From JBDHTS01 sp044220535 (GTDB lineage Bacteria; Pseudomonadota; Alphaproteobacteria; Micavibrionales; Micavibrionaceae): 18,914 nucleotides of DNA. The DNA lies in NCBI GenBank assembly GCA_044220535.1, contig JBGAQU010000056.1, forward strand, positions 1 through 18,914, in the 5' to 3' direction. The position numbers and the translations under genes are program-made. Positions 7,578-15,461 of the stretch are shown here, piece by piece (positions within the stretch are counted from its first letter, which is position 1; each line of letters opens with the position of its first letter). The notes below the pieces were generated by a model. It ran no database searches. It saw only the letters and a program-made list of their open reading frames with translations, and was not told where the DNA came from.

Positions 7578-9917
7578 CTATCTAAATGAATCCAGCAATT
7601 GCTGGAACAATGTGTTGACGGCCGTAATGGTCCGTGCCGATGCTGCATAGGCGGTCTGCACCACGATCATATTGGCCAGCTCCTCATCGATATTGACGCC
7701 CGTCTTGTCGGTCAGTTTCGTCTGCAGCACGTCGCGGAAACTTTTCTCGTCCTTGCCTTGCGCTTCGGTCTGGTTGACGTCTTCGGTCTGGCGGTTGACC
7801 ATCTGCTGCCCGAAATCGATCAGGCTGGTGGTGCTGACCGGCCCGGTCGAAACATTGGCGCCCGGCCCCAGATTGACGGTGCGGAACGGGTTGGTCGTGC
7901 TGTGCAGGACGTCGGCGACAGGCGAATCCGTTCCGAACAGGGCTTTCAGGACACTGCTGCCTGCGGTCGCGCCGCTGCCGCCCGTGCCGTCGGCGGTGAA
8001 TGGCCCGCCTGTAATACGGATATCGCCGCCAAAGCGCGGGCCGCCGTTGCTATCGTCGCCGCCGGGGCGAAGGGTCAGGTGTCCGGTGCCGCTGATGCTG
8101 GCATATAATCCCGGCACGCCCGTGCCGGTCAGCGGGTCGTATTCCAGCTTATCAAGAAGGTCCGTCTCATCTTCGCCCGGTTCAATGGTGACGCGATAGG
8201 TTTTGTCGTTGCCCACCTGAATCTCTATATACGGATCTTTCGTCACGGTTGTCCCGGCGGTCAGGCCCAGGAACTGCAAACCGGCAGTGCCCATGCTTCC
8301 GCCGCCTGAAGACGCAACGGTGATATTGCCGGTCGAGCTTAAAACCAGCTGGCCGTATGAATTGCGGCTGGCCGCGGCATTCAGGCTGGCCGGCACGCCT
8401 GCCGCCGTGATCTGGGCATTGATCTCCGCGATCATCTGGTCCATGGCGTCGTTGATACCGGGGCCGATCGGGAAGTTGGTGGCCGCCGCGCTTAAATCCA
8501 GCGTGACGGTCGTCGGTCCCGCGCCCGTGCGCGACTCTTCAAATGTCAAGGTCAGCTGGTCGCCGGTTGCAAACGCCGTGTCGCCCGCGGTCAACAAGGA
8601 TGCGATATTGGTATAGTTGGACAGTGCCTTGCTGCTGGTCACCTGGTTGCTGGACGTGATCCCCAGCCAGTCCTGCATTGTTGTCGTGCCCGTTGCTGCG
8701 GCACGGATATCAACCGTACCCACCGCCTGCTGGTAATCGACATCGCCAAAGGCAAAGTTCATCACGCGGCGGATCACTTCGTTGGATCCGCTTTGCACCG
8801 GCACGTCCACAGGCTCTGTGCGGATGAGTGACGGATCGTTGATGATAGCCACGTTCACCTGTAAACGGGATGAAAACCCGACATAGGTAACGGGCGTTAA
8901 CGGGCCGGGCGGATTGGGGACCGGGTTGGTATTCGCAGGCACGGTACCCGACTGGTCGGTGAACAGCCGCAATCCCTGATCGTCCAGGCGCATCGCGGTC
9001 TTTTGCGCCAGCTCGTCAATCTGCGCCTGATATTGCGGAATGGTCTGGTCGCGCAAGGTGATCAGCGATCCCAGGCGCCCGCCCAGCGGATCGGTCGTAA
9101 TGTTGATGGCATTCTTGTTGACGACGGGGCTGCCCCCGACATACACGCCCGCTGTGCTCACCGGATAATAATTGTCGGCGCTGATCGCGGACGGTCCGAA
9201 ATAAAGGGTTTGCGCCTGCGCGCCCGCGATTTCCACGCCTGTTGCTGTCTGGACGATCAGCACGCCGTCACCGCGCGTGTAAGTCGTGACGTTCATTTCC
9301 TCTGACAGGGATTTCACCGCGGTGTCGCGCAAATCTTCATAGGCGGCCGTGGTGGCTCCGATGGCGGTCTGGAATTTGATCTTCTGGTTCAATTCGGCAA
9401 TCTGGTTCAACAGGCTGTTGATTTTATTGACCGACGTGGTCATGTCGTTCTGCGTGTCGTTCCGCATGTTGTTCAGCATGGCGCCGAAATCATTGAACCG
9501 CTTGGCGACGGTTTGTGCCTGGGTGATCACCGCCCGCTGCAATGACGTGCTTTCCGGGCTGTCCGACAGGGCGGAAAATGTATCGCGCAGCTGCGCGATC
9601 TCGGCACCGATGGAAATTTCATCCGCCGGATCTCCATGAAATTGCTGGATTTTATTTAAGTACGTGGCCCGTGTATCCAGCGCCGATACGCTGGAAACCT
9701 GCGTCCACAAATCGCGCGACAGGCTGACATCGACGGTACGGATGATGGAATCGCCCTTCACCCCTATGGTGACACCATTGATGGAATCCGACGATTGCGG
9801 CAAAATTTTCCGGGTATATCCTGCCGTGCTGGCATTGGACACGTTTCCGGATATGACATTCAGCTGTTGCTGGGCCACGCGCAGGCCGGAAAGGGCTGAA
9901 TCTAAAGCTCCTACCAT
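7578..9917 (-). CDS. flgK: FlgK, flagellar hook-associated protein 1, enlarged
   Basis: FlgK (HAP1) is the first junction protein on top of the hook. The N-terminus (MVGALDSALSGLRVAQQQLN, then VISGNVSNASTAGYTRK) and the C-terminus (NIDEELANMIVVQTAYAASARTITAV followed by LFQQLLDSFR) are typical. At 779 aa it is much longer than the ~550 aa enteric protein. The extra length lies in the central surface-exposed region (~330-700), which holds Thr/Ser/Gly-rich stretches and a DPYIEIQVGNDKTYRVTIEPG module. The start is fixed by the strictly family-like N-terminus. A sigma-54-type promoter lies ~60 bases upstream, so flgKL need not depend on the upstream paralogue array. Confidence 0.95.
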   Translation of the reverse strand: MVGALDSALSGLRVAQQQLNVISGNVSNASTAGYTRKILPQSSDSINGVTIGVKGDSIIRTVDVSLSRDLWTQVSSVSALDTRATYLNKIQQFHGDPADEISIGAEIAQLRDTFSALSDSPESTSLQRAVITQAQTVAKRFNDFGAMLNNMRNDTQNDMTTSVNKINSLLNQIAELNQKIKFQTAIGATTAAYEDLRDTAVKSLSEEMNVTTYTRGDGVLIVQTATGVEIAGAQAQTLYFGPSAISADNYYPVSTAGVYVGGSPVVNKNAINITTDPLGGRLGSLITLRDQTIPQYQAQIDELAQKTAMRLDDQGLRLFTDQSGTVPANTNPVPNPPGPLTPVTYVGFSSRLQVNVAIINDPSLIRTEPVDVPVQSGSNEVIRRVMNFAFGDVDYQQAVGTVDIRAAATGTTTMQDWLGITSSNQVTSSKALSNYTNIASLLTAGDTAFATGDQLTLTFEESRTGAGPTTVTLDLSAAATNFPIGPGINDAMDQMIAEINAQITAAGVPASLNAAASRNSYGQLVLSSTGNITVASSGGGSMGTAGLQFLGLTAGTTVTKDPYIEIQVGNDKTYRVTIEPGEDETDLLDKLEYDPLTGTGVPGLYASISGTGHLTLRPGGDDSNGGPRFGGDIRITGGPFTADGTGGSGATAGSSVLKALFGTDSPVADVLHSTTNPFRTVNLGPGANVSTGPVSTTSLIDFGQQMVNRQTEDVNQTEAQGKDEKSFRDVLQTKLTDKTGVNIDEELANMIVVQTAYAASARTITAVNTLFQQLLDSFR

Positions 9918-9978
9918 GGTTATCCCGTTGTTTGCATATTGGCCGGTCCCAAAAGACAGGCGTCCTGCAGGGGATCAT

Positions 9979-9995
9979 TGCAAGACCGGTGCCAG
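9979..9995 (-). promoter_or_regulatory. Sigma-54 (-24/-12) promoter for flgKL
   Basis: Read on the minus strand, 9995 to 9979 is CTGGCACCGGTCTTGCA. It fits the sigma-54 consensus YTGGCACGRNNNTTGCW with one mismatch, and GG and GC have the required 10-base spacing. Transcription would start near 9968, giving a ~50-base leader before the flgK ATG. Sigma-54 control of late flagellar genes is well established in many alpha- and gammaproteobacteria. The site lies entirely between flgK and the paralogue array. Confidence 0.75.
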
Positions 9996-10018
9996 ACCAG
10001 CCAGGGATAAGGGGCATT

Positions 10019-11310
10019 TTAAGGCCCGGCAGGGGGCGGGGTGGTGCTCATCAGCAGATTGGGCAGGGTGCCGATAATGGTGTTATTGACCGGTCTCTCC
10101 AGCTCCCGCAGCTTCATCTCAACGATCAGGGAGATCAGCATTTCACGCCTTAACGAGGCTTCAAAGCGGTCACGATCCTGCATCAGTTCAATGGCTTGCA
10201 AGGCGACGCCGGTGCGCTCCACATTAACGGGCTTGGTAAATAGATTGATGAAAAATTCAGGCGCCATGTAAATCCGCTTGGTCAGTACGTCCATCTGCGC
10301 GAAATAGCTGGGGTTCTGCCCGAGCAGTGTAAGGATCTGGTCGTCGGGCACGCCAAGCTCCCTGACAATTTCAGTAAGGTAAGGCGTATCATACCCGGTG
10401 CCTTGCGCCTTCATGCCGACCAGATGCGCGAAACTGTTTTGCGCGACCCCCCGTATCGCCTGCAGGGATCGGGCATTTTGATAAATCCATGTGCCCGGAC
10501 CCATATTTTTAACCGGCCCGTTATTGATCAGGTCTTCCGGTATGGTGGGGAATAAACTGGCGTTAAACAAATTATGGGACAGCGCCAGAACATCTTCTTC
10601 ATCATTGGTCAGTACGTTATTGGTGAAGTCGATATCCATGGTTAACGGCCCGTCAACCAGCGACGTAAAATTAAGGTCGCGGTTTCTGCGGCCGGGCGGT
10701 GCCGTGGCTGTGCAAAGGTCGCGCATGATGCCGCTATTGTCCCTTGGGTCGCAATATGTGTTGAAGTATTGCTCCAGGCGGGATCGCATATTGTCATCCT
10801 GTTCCAGCCCCGTCATCTGCTCATAAGGCAAAAGGGATCGCTGCAGCAGGGCGTTGCCCAATATATAACTATTGGCGTCCGCCTTTAATCCGGATGATGT
10901 CAGCCCTCTGACGTTGGTGCCTAAAACGCACATTTGATGCGTGGGTTCCATTTCCTTGTGGATCTGCGTATCCAGATCCTGCAACAGGCGCTGGGATTCC
11001 ATCTGATGTTTGGCATCGAAAAACGTGCCGATGATCAGTACTTGTTCCATCATATTGGTGGTGAATTGTTCCATCATGGCATCGAAAATCGCCATCCATT
11101 TTTCACGTAATGCGCGATCAAGCGGGTATGTGTGGTAAATATCGTGATCGGCGTATCGAACGTTGGATCCGTCCATTGGGGCGGCACGACAATCGCCGAA
11201 TAAACGGGGCGCGGATTGAATGAAAGACCCAGTACCGTGACAACAGCCAGCATCAGCCACAGCCTAAGGCCGTGGCGTTGTGATGACTGCATATGCGGTT
11301 TCGTTTTCAT
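10019..11310 (-). CDS. Array paralogue 5 of unknown function, frameshifted, lacking the N-terminal Cys cluster
   Basis: This is the last member of the five-gene array. The signal peptide (LWLMLAVVTVLGLSFNPRPVYSA) is encoded in the frame starting at 11310, whereas the family body (from WMAIFDAMMEQ) lies in another frame that is open to 10019. The switch falls at an A5 run (plus-strand T run 11099-11103): one more A would give a continuous ~430-aa protein. Family motifs are present: GTFFDAKHQMESQ, HKEMEPTHQMCVLGT, YCDPRDNSG...LC, MKAQGT, PSYFAQMDVLTKRIY and FFINLFTKPVNVER. The CxxCxC cluster of the other four members is missing. It ends 101 bases before flgK. It may be a sequencing error, a young pseudogene, or true frameshifting; the body shows no decay. 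The function of the family is unknown. Confidence 0.8.
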
Positions 11311-11326
11311 CCCGTTGTCCAGATTT

Positions 11327-12727
11327 CTACTGCTGATTCATATCCAGGTTTCTGATCGCGTTCGATATGACCTGCTGCTGCTTGTCCACCTGAAGCTCAA
11401 GGATCTGTGACATGATCGCCTCGCTGCGGGTGGAGCTGTTATACATTTCGCGTTCCAGGATGGAATTGATGGCCTGCAGCGCGACCTTCCTGCGATTGAC
11501 GTTGGCTGGTGTATCGTACAGGTCTGAATAGAATTCAGGCCTTTGGTACAGGCGCTTCGCCAGGAATTTCAGTTGCGCGTAATAACTGGGCCTGTCGCCC
11601 AGCACCGATGCCACCTCGGCGTCCGGTATGCCCAGATCGCGCATGATCATATGCATATATTCCAATGTATTGGCCGATCCGCGGCCCGTGCCGGCTCCAT
11701 CGGGCGTACCCTCGGCCTTCATGCCGACCAGGGTTTCAAAGCTGCTGGACGCCACGCTGCGCTTGGCGGCAACGCTGCGATAATCAACGACGTCGTCCAT
11801 ATTATCTTGTGCCTTTAATTGGGACCAACCGATACGCTGCATCAGGTTATGGCCGTACAGATATTGCTTCATCAGAAAAATGGAGTCTGGAAGATTGTCG
11901 GCCAGACGCGGGATAAGGGTCATATTGATCGTATCAGGCGTTGCAACGGCTCTTGTGAAATCGATATCGCGGTTGAAGTCCTGCATGGCGAAATTGTCGC
12001 CGTCATGGGTTTTGCGGTCGCACACCATAAACAAACCGGTATTTGCGACCGTATCGATCCTGTCATTGTCGTCAAAATCACAGAAGGTCTGGGCAAATCG
12101 GGCCAGACGGTTGCCGCGGTCGCCGCTGCCGCCGTCCTCGCTCTCCGCGCCTGAAATCTCGCCATTGCCCAGGGCATGCTTGATCGTGTGTTCCGCCAGC
12201 ACGCTGGACGTCATTTCCGATACGCGCTCCGAAGCCGCCAGGCTCAATGCCGCCGTGCCGATTGTGCACATGCCTGAACTGGGGCGGTAATCCTTATGGG
12301 CCTCAACGGTCAGTTTTTGAAATAAAAGCTGCGTTTCCAGCTGCTGCTTGGCGTCCATGAACGCGCCAATGCTCATCATCTGGTTCATCATCATGGTGAC
12401 AAATTGCTCTGTCATCATCTGCATGGCGGGAATAACGTTCTCAATCAGGAAAACATCGATCCACCACCGCTCGTCCCGTCCCATCTCTTCTGTTCCGATT
12501 TCCAGTCCCTTGCCACGGATCAGGGGCACGGGCAGGGCCGTGCCAAAAAACTCCCGGGTTTTTAAATGCGCCCTTAAAATATAGTACTGCGTTTCGGCAT
12601 GGGCCGCCACGGCGCAGGTGCATTCTTCGCAATCCTGCGCGCGCGCATGGATGGAATGCGCCATTATTGCGCAGAACATGAATCCTGCCAGCGCAAACCG
12701 TAATAAAAATGCTGGTTTATACATCAT
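11327..12727 (-). CDS. Array paralogue 4, exported Cys-motif protein of unknown function
   Basis: The protein (466 aa) has a signal peptide ending near HARA, then CEECTC (C33, C36, C38). Family motifs follow in order: WWIDVFLIENVIPAMQMMTEQ, GAFMDAKQQLETQ, AHKDYRPSSGMCTIGT, a widened cysteine pair FCDFDDND ... FMVCD, FNRDIDFTRAV, KRSVASSSFETLVGMKA, PSYYAQLKFLAKRLYQRPEF and LYDTPANVNRRKVALQAIN. It is set apart by an insertion of ~20 residues (VPLIRGKGLEIGTEEMGRDE) before the WW motif, and the acidic T.DE segment of its siblings is degenerate. Its ATG overlaps the stop of paralogue 3 by 4 bases, and paralogue 5 starts 16 bases after its stop. I infer a periplasmic or secreted protein tied to the type IVB locus. 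Confidence 0.92.
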   Translation of the reverse strand: MMYKPAFLLRFALAGFMFCAIMAHSIHARAQDCEECTCAVAAHAETQYYILRAHLKTREFFGTALPVPLIRGKGLEIGTEEMGRDERWWIDVFLIENVIPAMQMMTEQFVTMMMNQMMSIGAFMDAKQQLETQLLFQKLTVEAHKDYRPSSGMCTIGTAALSLAASERVSEMTSSVLAEHTIKHALGNGEISGAESEDGGSGDRGNRLARFAQTFCDFDDNDRIDTVANTGLFMVCDRKTHDGDNFAMQDFNRDIDFTRAVATPDTINMTLIPRLADNLPDSIFLMKQYLYGHNLMQRIGWSQLKAQDNMDDVVDYRSVAAKRSVASSSFETLVGMKAEGTPDGAGTGRGSANTLEYMHMIMRDLGIPDAEVASVLGDRPSYYAQLKFLAKRLYQRPEFYSDLYDTPANVNRRKVALQAINSILEREMYNSSTRSEAIMSQILELQVDKQQQVISNAIRNLDMNQQ

Positions 12728-14055
12728 GGCTCAGGCCCCGGCGGGTTGGCTTTTTCCTTACGCTGCATGCGCCCGTAAACGTCCGCCAGTCTTTCCTGGC
12801 CTTTAACGACTTCCATTTCAAGCATCTGGGACAGTAAAGCTTCGGTCCTTAGCTCGCTTTTGTATTTTTCGCGGTCAAGCATCAGGTTGATGGCCTGCAT
12901 GGCCACGTTCTTGCGATTGACGTTCGCGGGCGTGTCATACAGGTTCACGAAGAACGACGGAGTCTGATAAATCGACTGGCTCAATATCTGCAGCATGGAA
13001 TAATAGCTCGGGCTGTTCAGGGCGTCGCCCGCGTCATTCATGCCCGTCACCAGCTTTTGCGCGTCTTCCTTGGACAGGCCCATGCGTTCAAACACCACGG
13101 ATAAATATTCTGCCGTGGGCGCGCTGGATTGGTTCGATGCCGTCTTCAGGGCCATAATATTGTTAAAGCTGTTTTCAGCCATCAGGTGTTTGGCGACAAT
13201 CGTCCGCAGGTCCATCCAGGCTTCCTGCCCCTCAATCCTTTTCATCGCGGGCACGGATAAATTCGAACGCGCGAATGGATGGTTTGCGTATAGGTAATTG
13301 GACAGGGCAAACAGATCCTGTTCGTCATTGGTTCGCGCGTTGTTGCTTAAATCGATGTTTAATGTCATGCGTTCGCCCATCATGCGCGCATAGTCTATAT
13401 CGTTATTGCGCCGGCCCTGGGGCGCGCCATCATCGCATAGATATTCCGTATGCCGGTTGTTGTCATTCGGGTTGCAGTAGACCTGGCGCACCACCTCCAG
13501 GCGGGAAATGGAATCGGCTTCCGGCCCGCCATCGGCTTCGGTTCCTTCACTGCCCAGCTGCCGCTCAATGGAACGCTTGGCCAGGGCATGGGCGGTCAGC
13601 CGCGTTCCGGCTTCGGCGCCGGCCAGGTGCATGGTCGCCGTGCCGATCACGCACATATCGTTGCTTGGTTGATAATCTTTATGCGCGTCGGCCATCCGCC
13701 GGCTGAACAGCCGCTGCGCGTCCATTTGCTCCTTGGCGTCGAACAAGGCGCCCGTGGCCATCATCTGGTTCATGCCGTTGACGACCAGTTGTTCGGTCAT
13801 CAATTTCAATGCCGGAAAAAACTCCTCGAAAAAGTCATTGACGATCCAGTTCTGGTTTTGCGCGAACTGGTCGTTGATAAAGTCGCGCGTTCGTTCATGC
13901 TGATAAAAGATGACTGAACGCGTCAGATAATGATGAAAGGTCTCGCAGTCACAATCCGCATCACAGGCCGCGCGCGCGGATGAAGGCAGCAAAGCGCCGA
14001 TCGCCAATATGGCGACCAATAAACAGCGCAGGATAAACCGTCCTTTTTTCATCAT
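12724..14055 (-). CDS. Array paralogue 3, exported Cys-motif protein of unknown function
   Basis: The protein (443 aa) has a basic n-region and signal peptide ending near SSARA, then a variant cluster CDADCDC (C31, C35, C37). Other landmarks are FFEEFFPALKLMTEQL (75-90), GALFDAKEQMDAQ, AHKDYQPSNDMCVIGT (C135), the cysteine pair C194/C207, NNDIDYARMM, RTNDEQDLFALSNYLY, VAKHLMAENSFNNIMALKT, PSYYSMLQILSQSIYQTPSF and LYDTPANVNRKNVAMQAIN. Its start overlaps the end of paralogue 2 by 4 bases and its end overlaps the start of paralogue 4 by 4 bases, so the middle three genes are almost certainly translationally coupled. No enzyme motif is recognisable. Confidence 0.93.
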   Translation of the reverse strand: MMKKGRFILRCLLVAILAIGALLPSSARAACDADCDCETFHHYLTRSVIFYQHERTRDFINDQFAQNQNWIVNDFFEEFFPALKLMTEQLVVNGMNQMMATGALFDAKEQMDAQRLFSRRMADAHKDYQPSNDMCVIGTATMHLAGAEAGTRLTAHALAKRSIERQLGSEGTEADGGPEADSISRLEVVRQVYCNPNDNNRHTEYLCDDGAPQGRRNNDIDYARMMGERMTLNIDLSNNARTNDEQDLFALSNYLYANHPFARSNLSVPAMKRIEGQEAWMDLRTIVAKHLMAENSFNNIMALKTASNQSSAPTAEYLSVVFERMGLSKEDAQKLVTGMNDAGDALNSPSYYSMLQILSQSIYQTPSFFVNLYDTPANVNRKNVAMQAINLMLDREKYKSELRTEALLSQMLEMEVVKGQERLADVYGRMQRKEKANPPGPEP

Positions 14056-15449
14056 GGAAGCACCTTCTCGCCGTCGGCTTTGAGGGCTGCCACATTGTTT
14101 TGCACCTTGTCCTGATATTGCTTGAGATCCAGTTCAAGCCAGATAGACAACATCGATTCCTGGCGCAACATGCTTTCCCACCGGTCGAAATTCTGCATCA
14201 GCTTGATGGCTTGCAGCGCGACGCCCTTACGCTCAACATTGGCTTTGGTGTCATAAAGATCGGTGTAAAAGTCGGGCCGCTGGTAAATCAGCTTGGTCAA
14301 TATATTCATCTGCGCGTAATAACTCGGCGCCGCACCGGTCAGCTTTGAAGCCTCTGCATCATCCATGCCCAGCTGGCGCAGCAATATGGTCATGTACCTG
14401 CGCGTGTCTATGGACGTGATGGACGGTATCCCGTCCGTCGCGGGGCGTGCGACGTAAGATCCGGGTGTTTTCATGCCGATGATAGAGTAAAAGGAATTTT
14501 CCGCGACGCTGCGTTTGGCAACCAGGGCACGCAGGTCGAGCAATGCCTCGCGGTTTTGCTGAAAGCCGAAGCCGGCCTCGGGCGGGCGAACCAAAAGGTT
14601 AGTGGCGTATAAATTGTCAGCCAGTGCAAAGACATTCCGTTCGTCTTCCGACGGCGATCCGCCCGGCAGGCCGGCGTCGGCAAAATCCACCGCTATGGTC
14701 TGGGGCTGGTCCACGACCTGGGTATAATTGACATCCGCGCTGCGTGTTGTCAGCGGGGCGCTGGCGCCGCAGATATTGAGCAGCTGTCCTGAGTCATGCT
14801 GGATATCGCAATAACGCTGCTTGAAAAGAACCATGCGCGCGCGCATGTCGTAATGCATGCCGTCCTCGCCCTGGGCGTTACGATGCCCCAACTGCCTGTC
14901 CTGTGAACGTTGGCTCAGAACATACCGCGTATATTCACCGCGCCGCTCGGCCGTCGCCAGGCTGCGTATGCCTGTTCCGATAATGCACATGCCGACATTG
15001 GGCTGGTAATCGCGCGACGCATCGGCCGTCAGGGTCTGGACGGTCCGCTGGGTTTCCAGTTCCTGCTTGCCGTCGAAAAATGTCCCGATGATCAGGGCCT
15101 GATCCATGGTCAAAGCCGCGAAATGCTGAGCGATCAGCATAAGCTTCGGCATGAATAAAGTGCGCCAGCGGTCAAGGAACCACGCTTGCTGATCGTTGAT
15201 GTTTTCCGTGATCAGCCGTCTCGTATAATCGTGCTGGTCGTCAACATCCCAGTTGACCTCGGCATTTCCATGCTGGGTGATGGGATGGGCATCCGCCACG
15301 CATCCGCAATTTGTGCATGTAGGAAGAATGATTTGCGCACGTGCCGGGATAGAAAACGCTGTCAGGATCAGGCATGAAAAAACAACTGCGGCAAGGCGGC
15401 GGCAAAAGCCGCTCAAACCTGGCATATCGATGTTTTCTGCTTTTGCCAT
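14052..15449 (-). CDS. Array paralogue 2, exported Cys-motif protein of unknown function
   Basis: The protein (465 aa) has a signal peptide ending near IPARA, then CTNCGC (C45, C48, C50). The family body follows: WFLDRWRTLFMPKLMLIAQ, GTFFDGKQELETQ (DAK is DGK here), SRDYQPNVGMCIIGT (C155), cysteine pair C214/C227, ADVNYTQVVDQPQTIAVDF, VAKRSVAENSFYSIIGMKT, PSYYAQMNILTKLIYQRPDF and LYDTKANVERKGVALQAI. Relative to paralogues 1, 3 and 4 it has extra residues just after the Cys cluster (ITQHGNAEVNWDVDDQHD). It begins 12 bases after the stop of paralogue 1 and overlaps paralogue 3 by 4 bases. Function unknown. Confidence 0.93.
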   Translation of the reverse strand: MAKAENIDMPGLSGFCRRLAAVVFSCLILTAFSIPARAQIILPTCTNCGCVADAHPITQHGNAEVNWDVDDQHDYTRRLITENINDQQAWFLDRWRTLFMPKLMLIAQHFAALTMDQALIIGTFFDGKQELETQRTVQTLTADASRDYQPNVGMCIIGTGIRSLATAERRGEYTRYVLSQRSQDRQLGHRNAQGEDGMHYDMRARMVLFKQRYCDIQHDSGQLLNICGASAPLTTRSADVNYTQVVDQPQTIAVDFADAGLPGGSPSEDERNVFALADNLYATNLLVRPPEAGFGFQQNREALLDLRALVAKRSVAENSFYSIIGMKTPGSYVARPATDGIPSITSIDTRRYMTILLRQLGMDDAEASKLTGAAPSYYAQMNILTKLIYQRPDFYTDLYDTKANVERKGVALQAIKLMQNFDRWESMLRQESMLSIWLELDLKQYQDKVQNNVAALKADGEKVLP

Positions 15450-15461
15450 GTGTCTAATTGC

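Noticed and set aside
7599..8616. Open frames on the plus strand opposite flgK
   Set aside because: They mirror the codon pattern of flgK, have no family-like motifs and no Shine-Dalgarno, and flgK is certain.
9918..9978. Terminator after the array (CAGG-ACG-CCTG followed by TCTTTT on the minus strand)
   Set aside because: The stem is only 4 bp and the T tract is broken. It also lies downstream of the sigma-54 site, where a terminator would stop flgK transcription.
11099..11103. Programmed -1 frameshift site in paralogue 5
   Set aside because: The zero-frame codons GTG-AAA-AAT do not form an X XXY YYZ slippery heptamer, and the run is short for transcriptional slippage. An indel or sequencing error is simpler.
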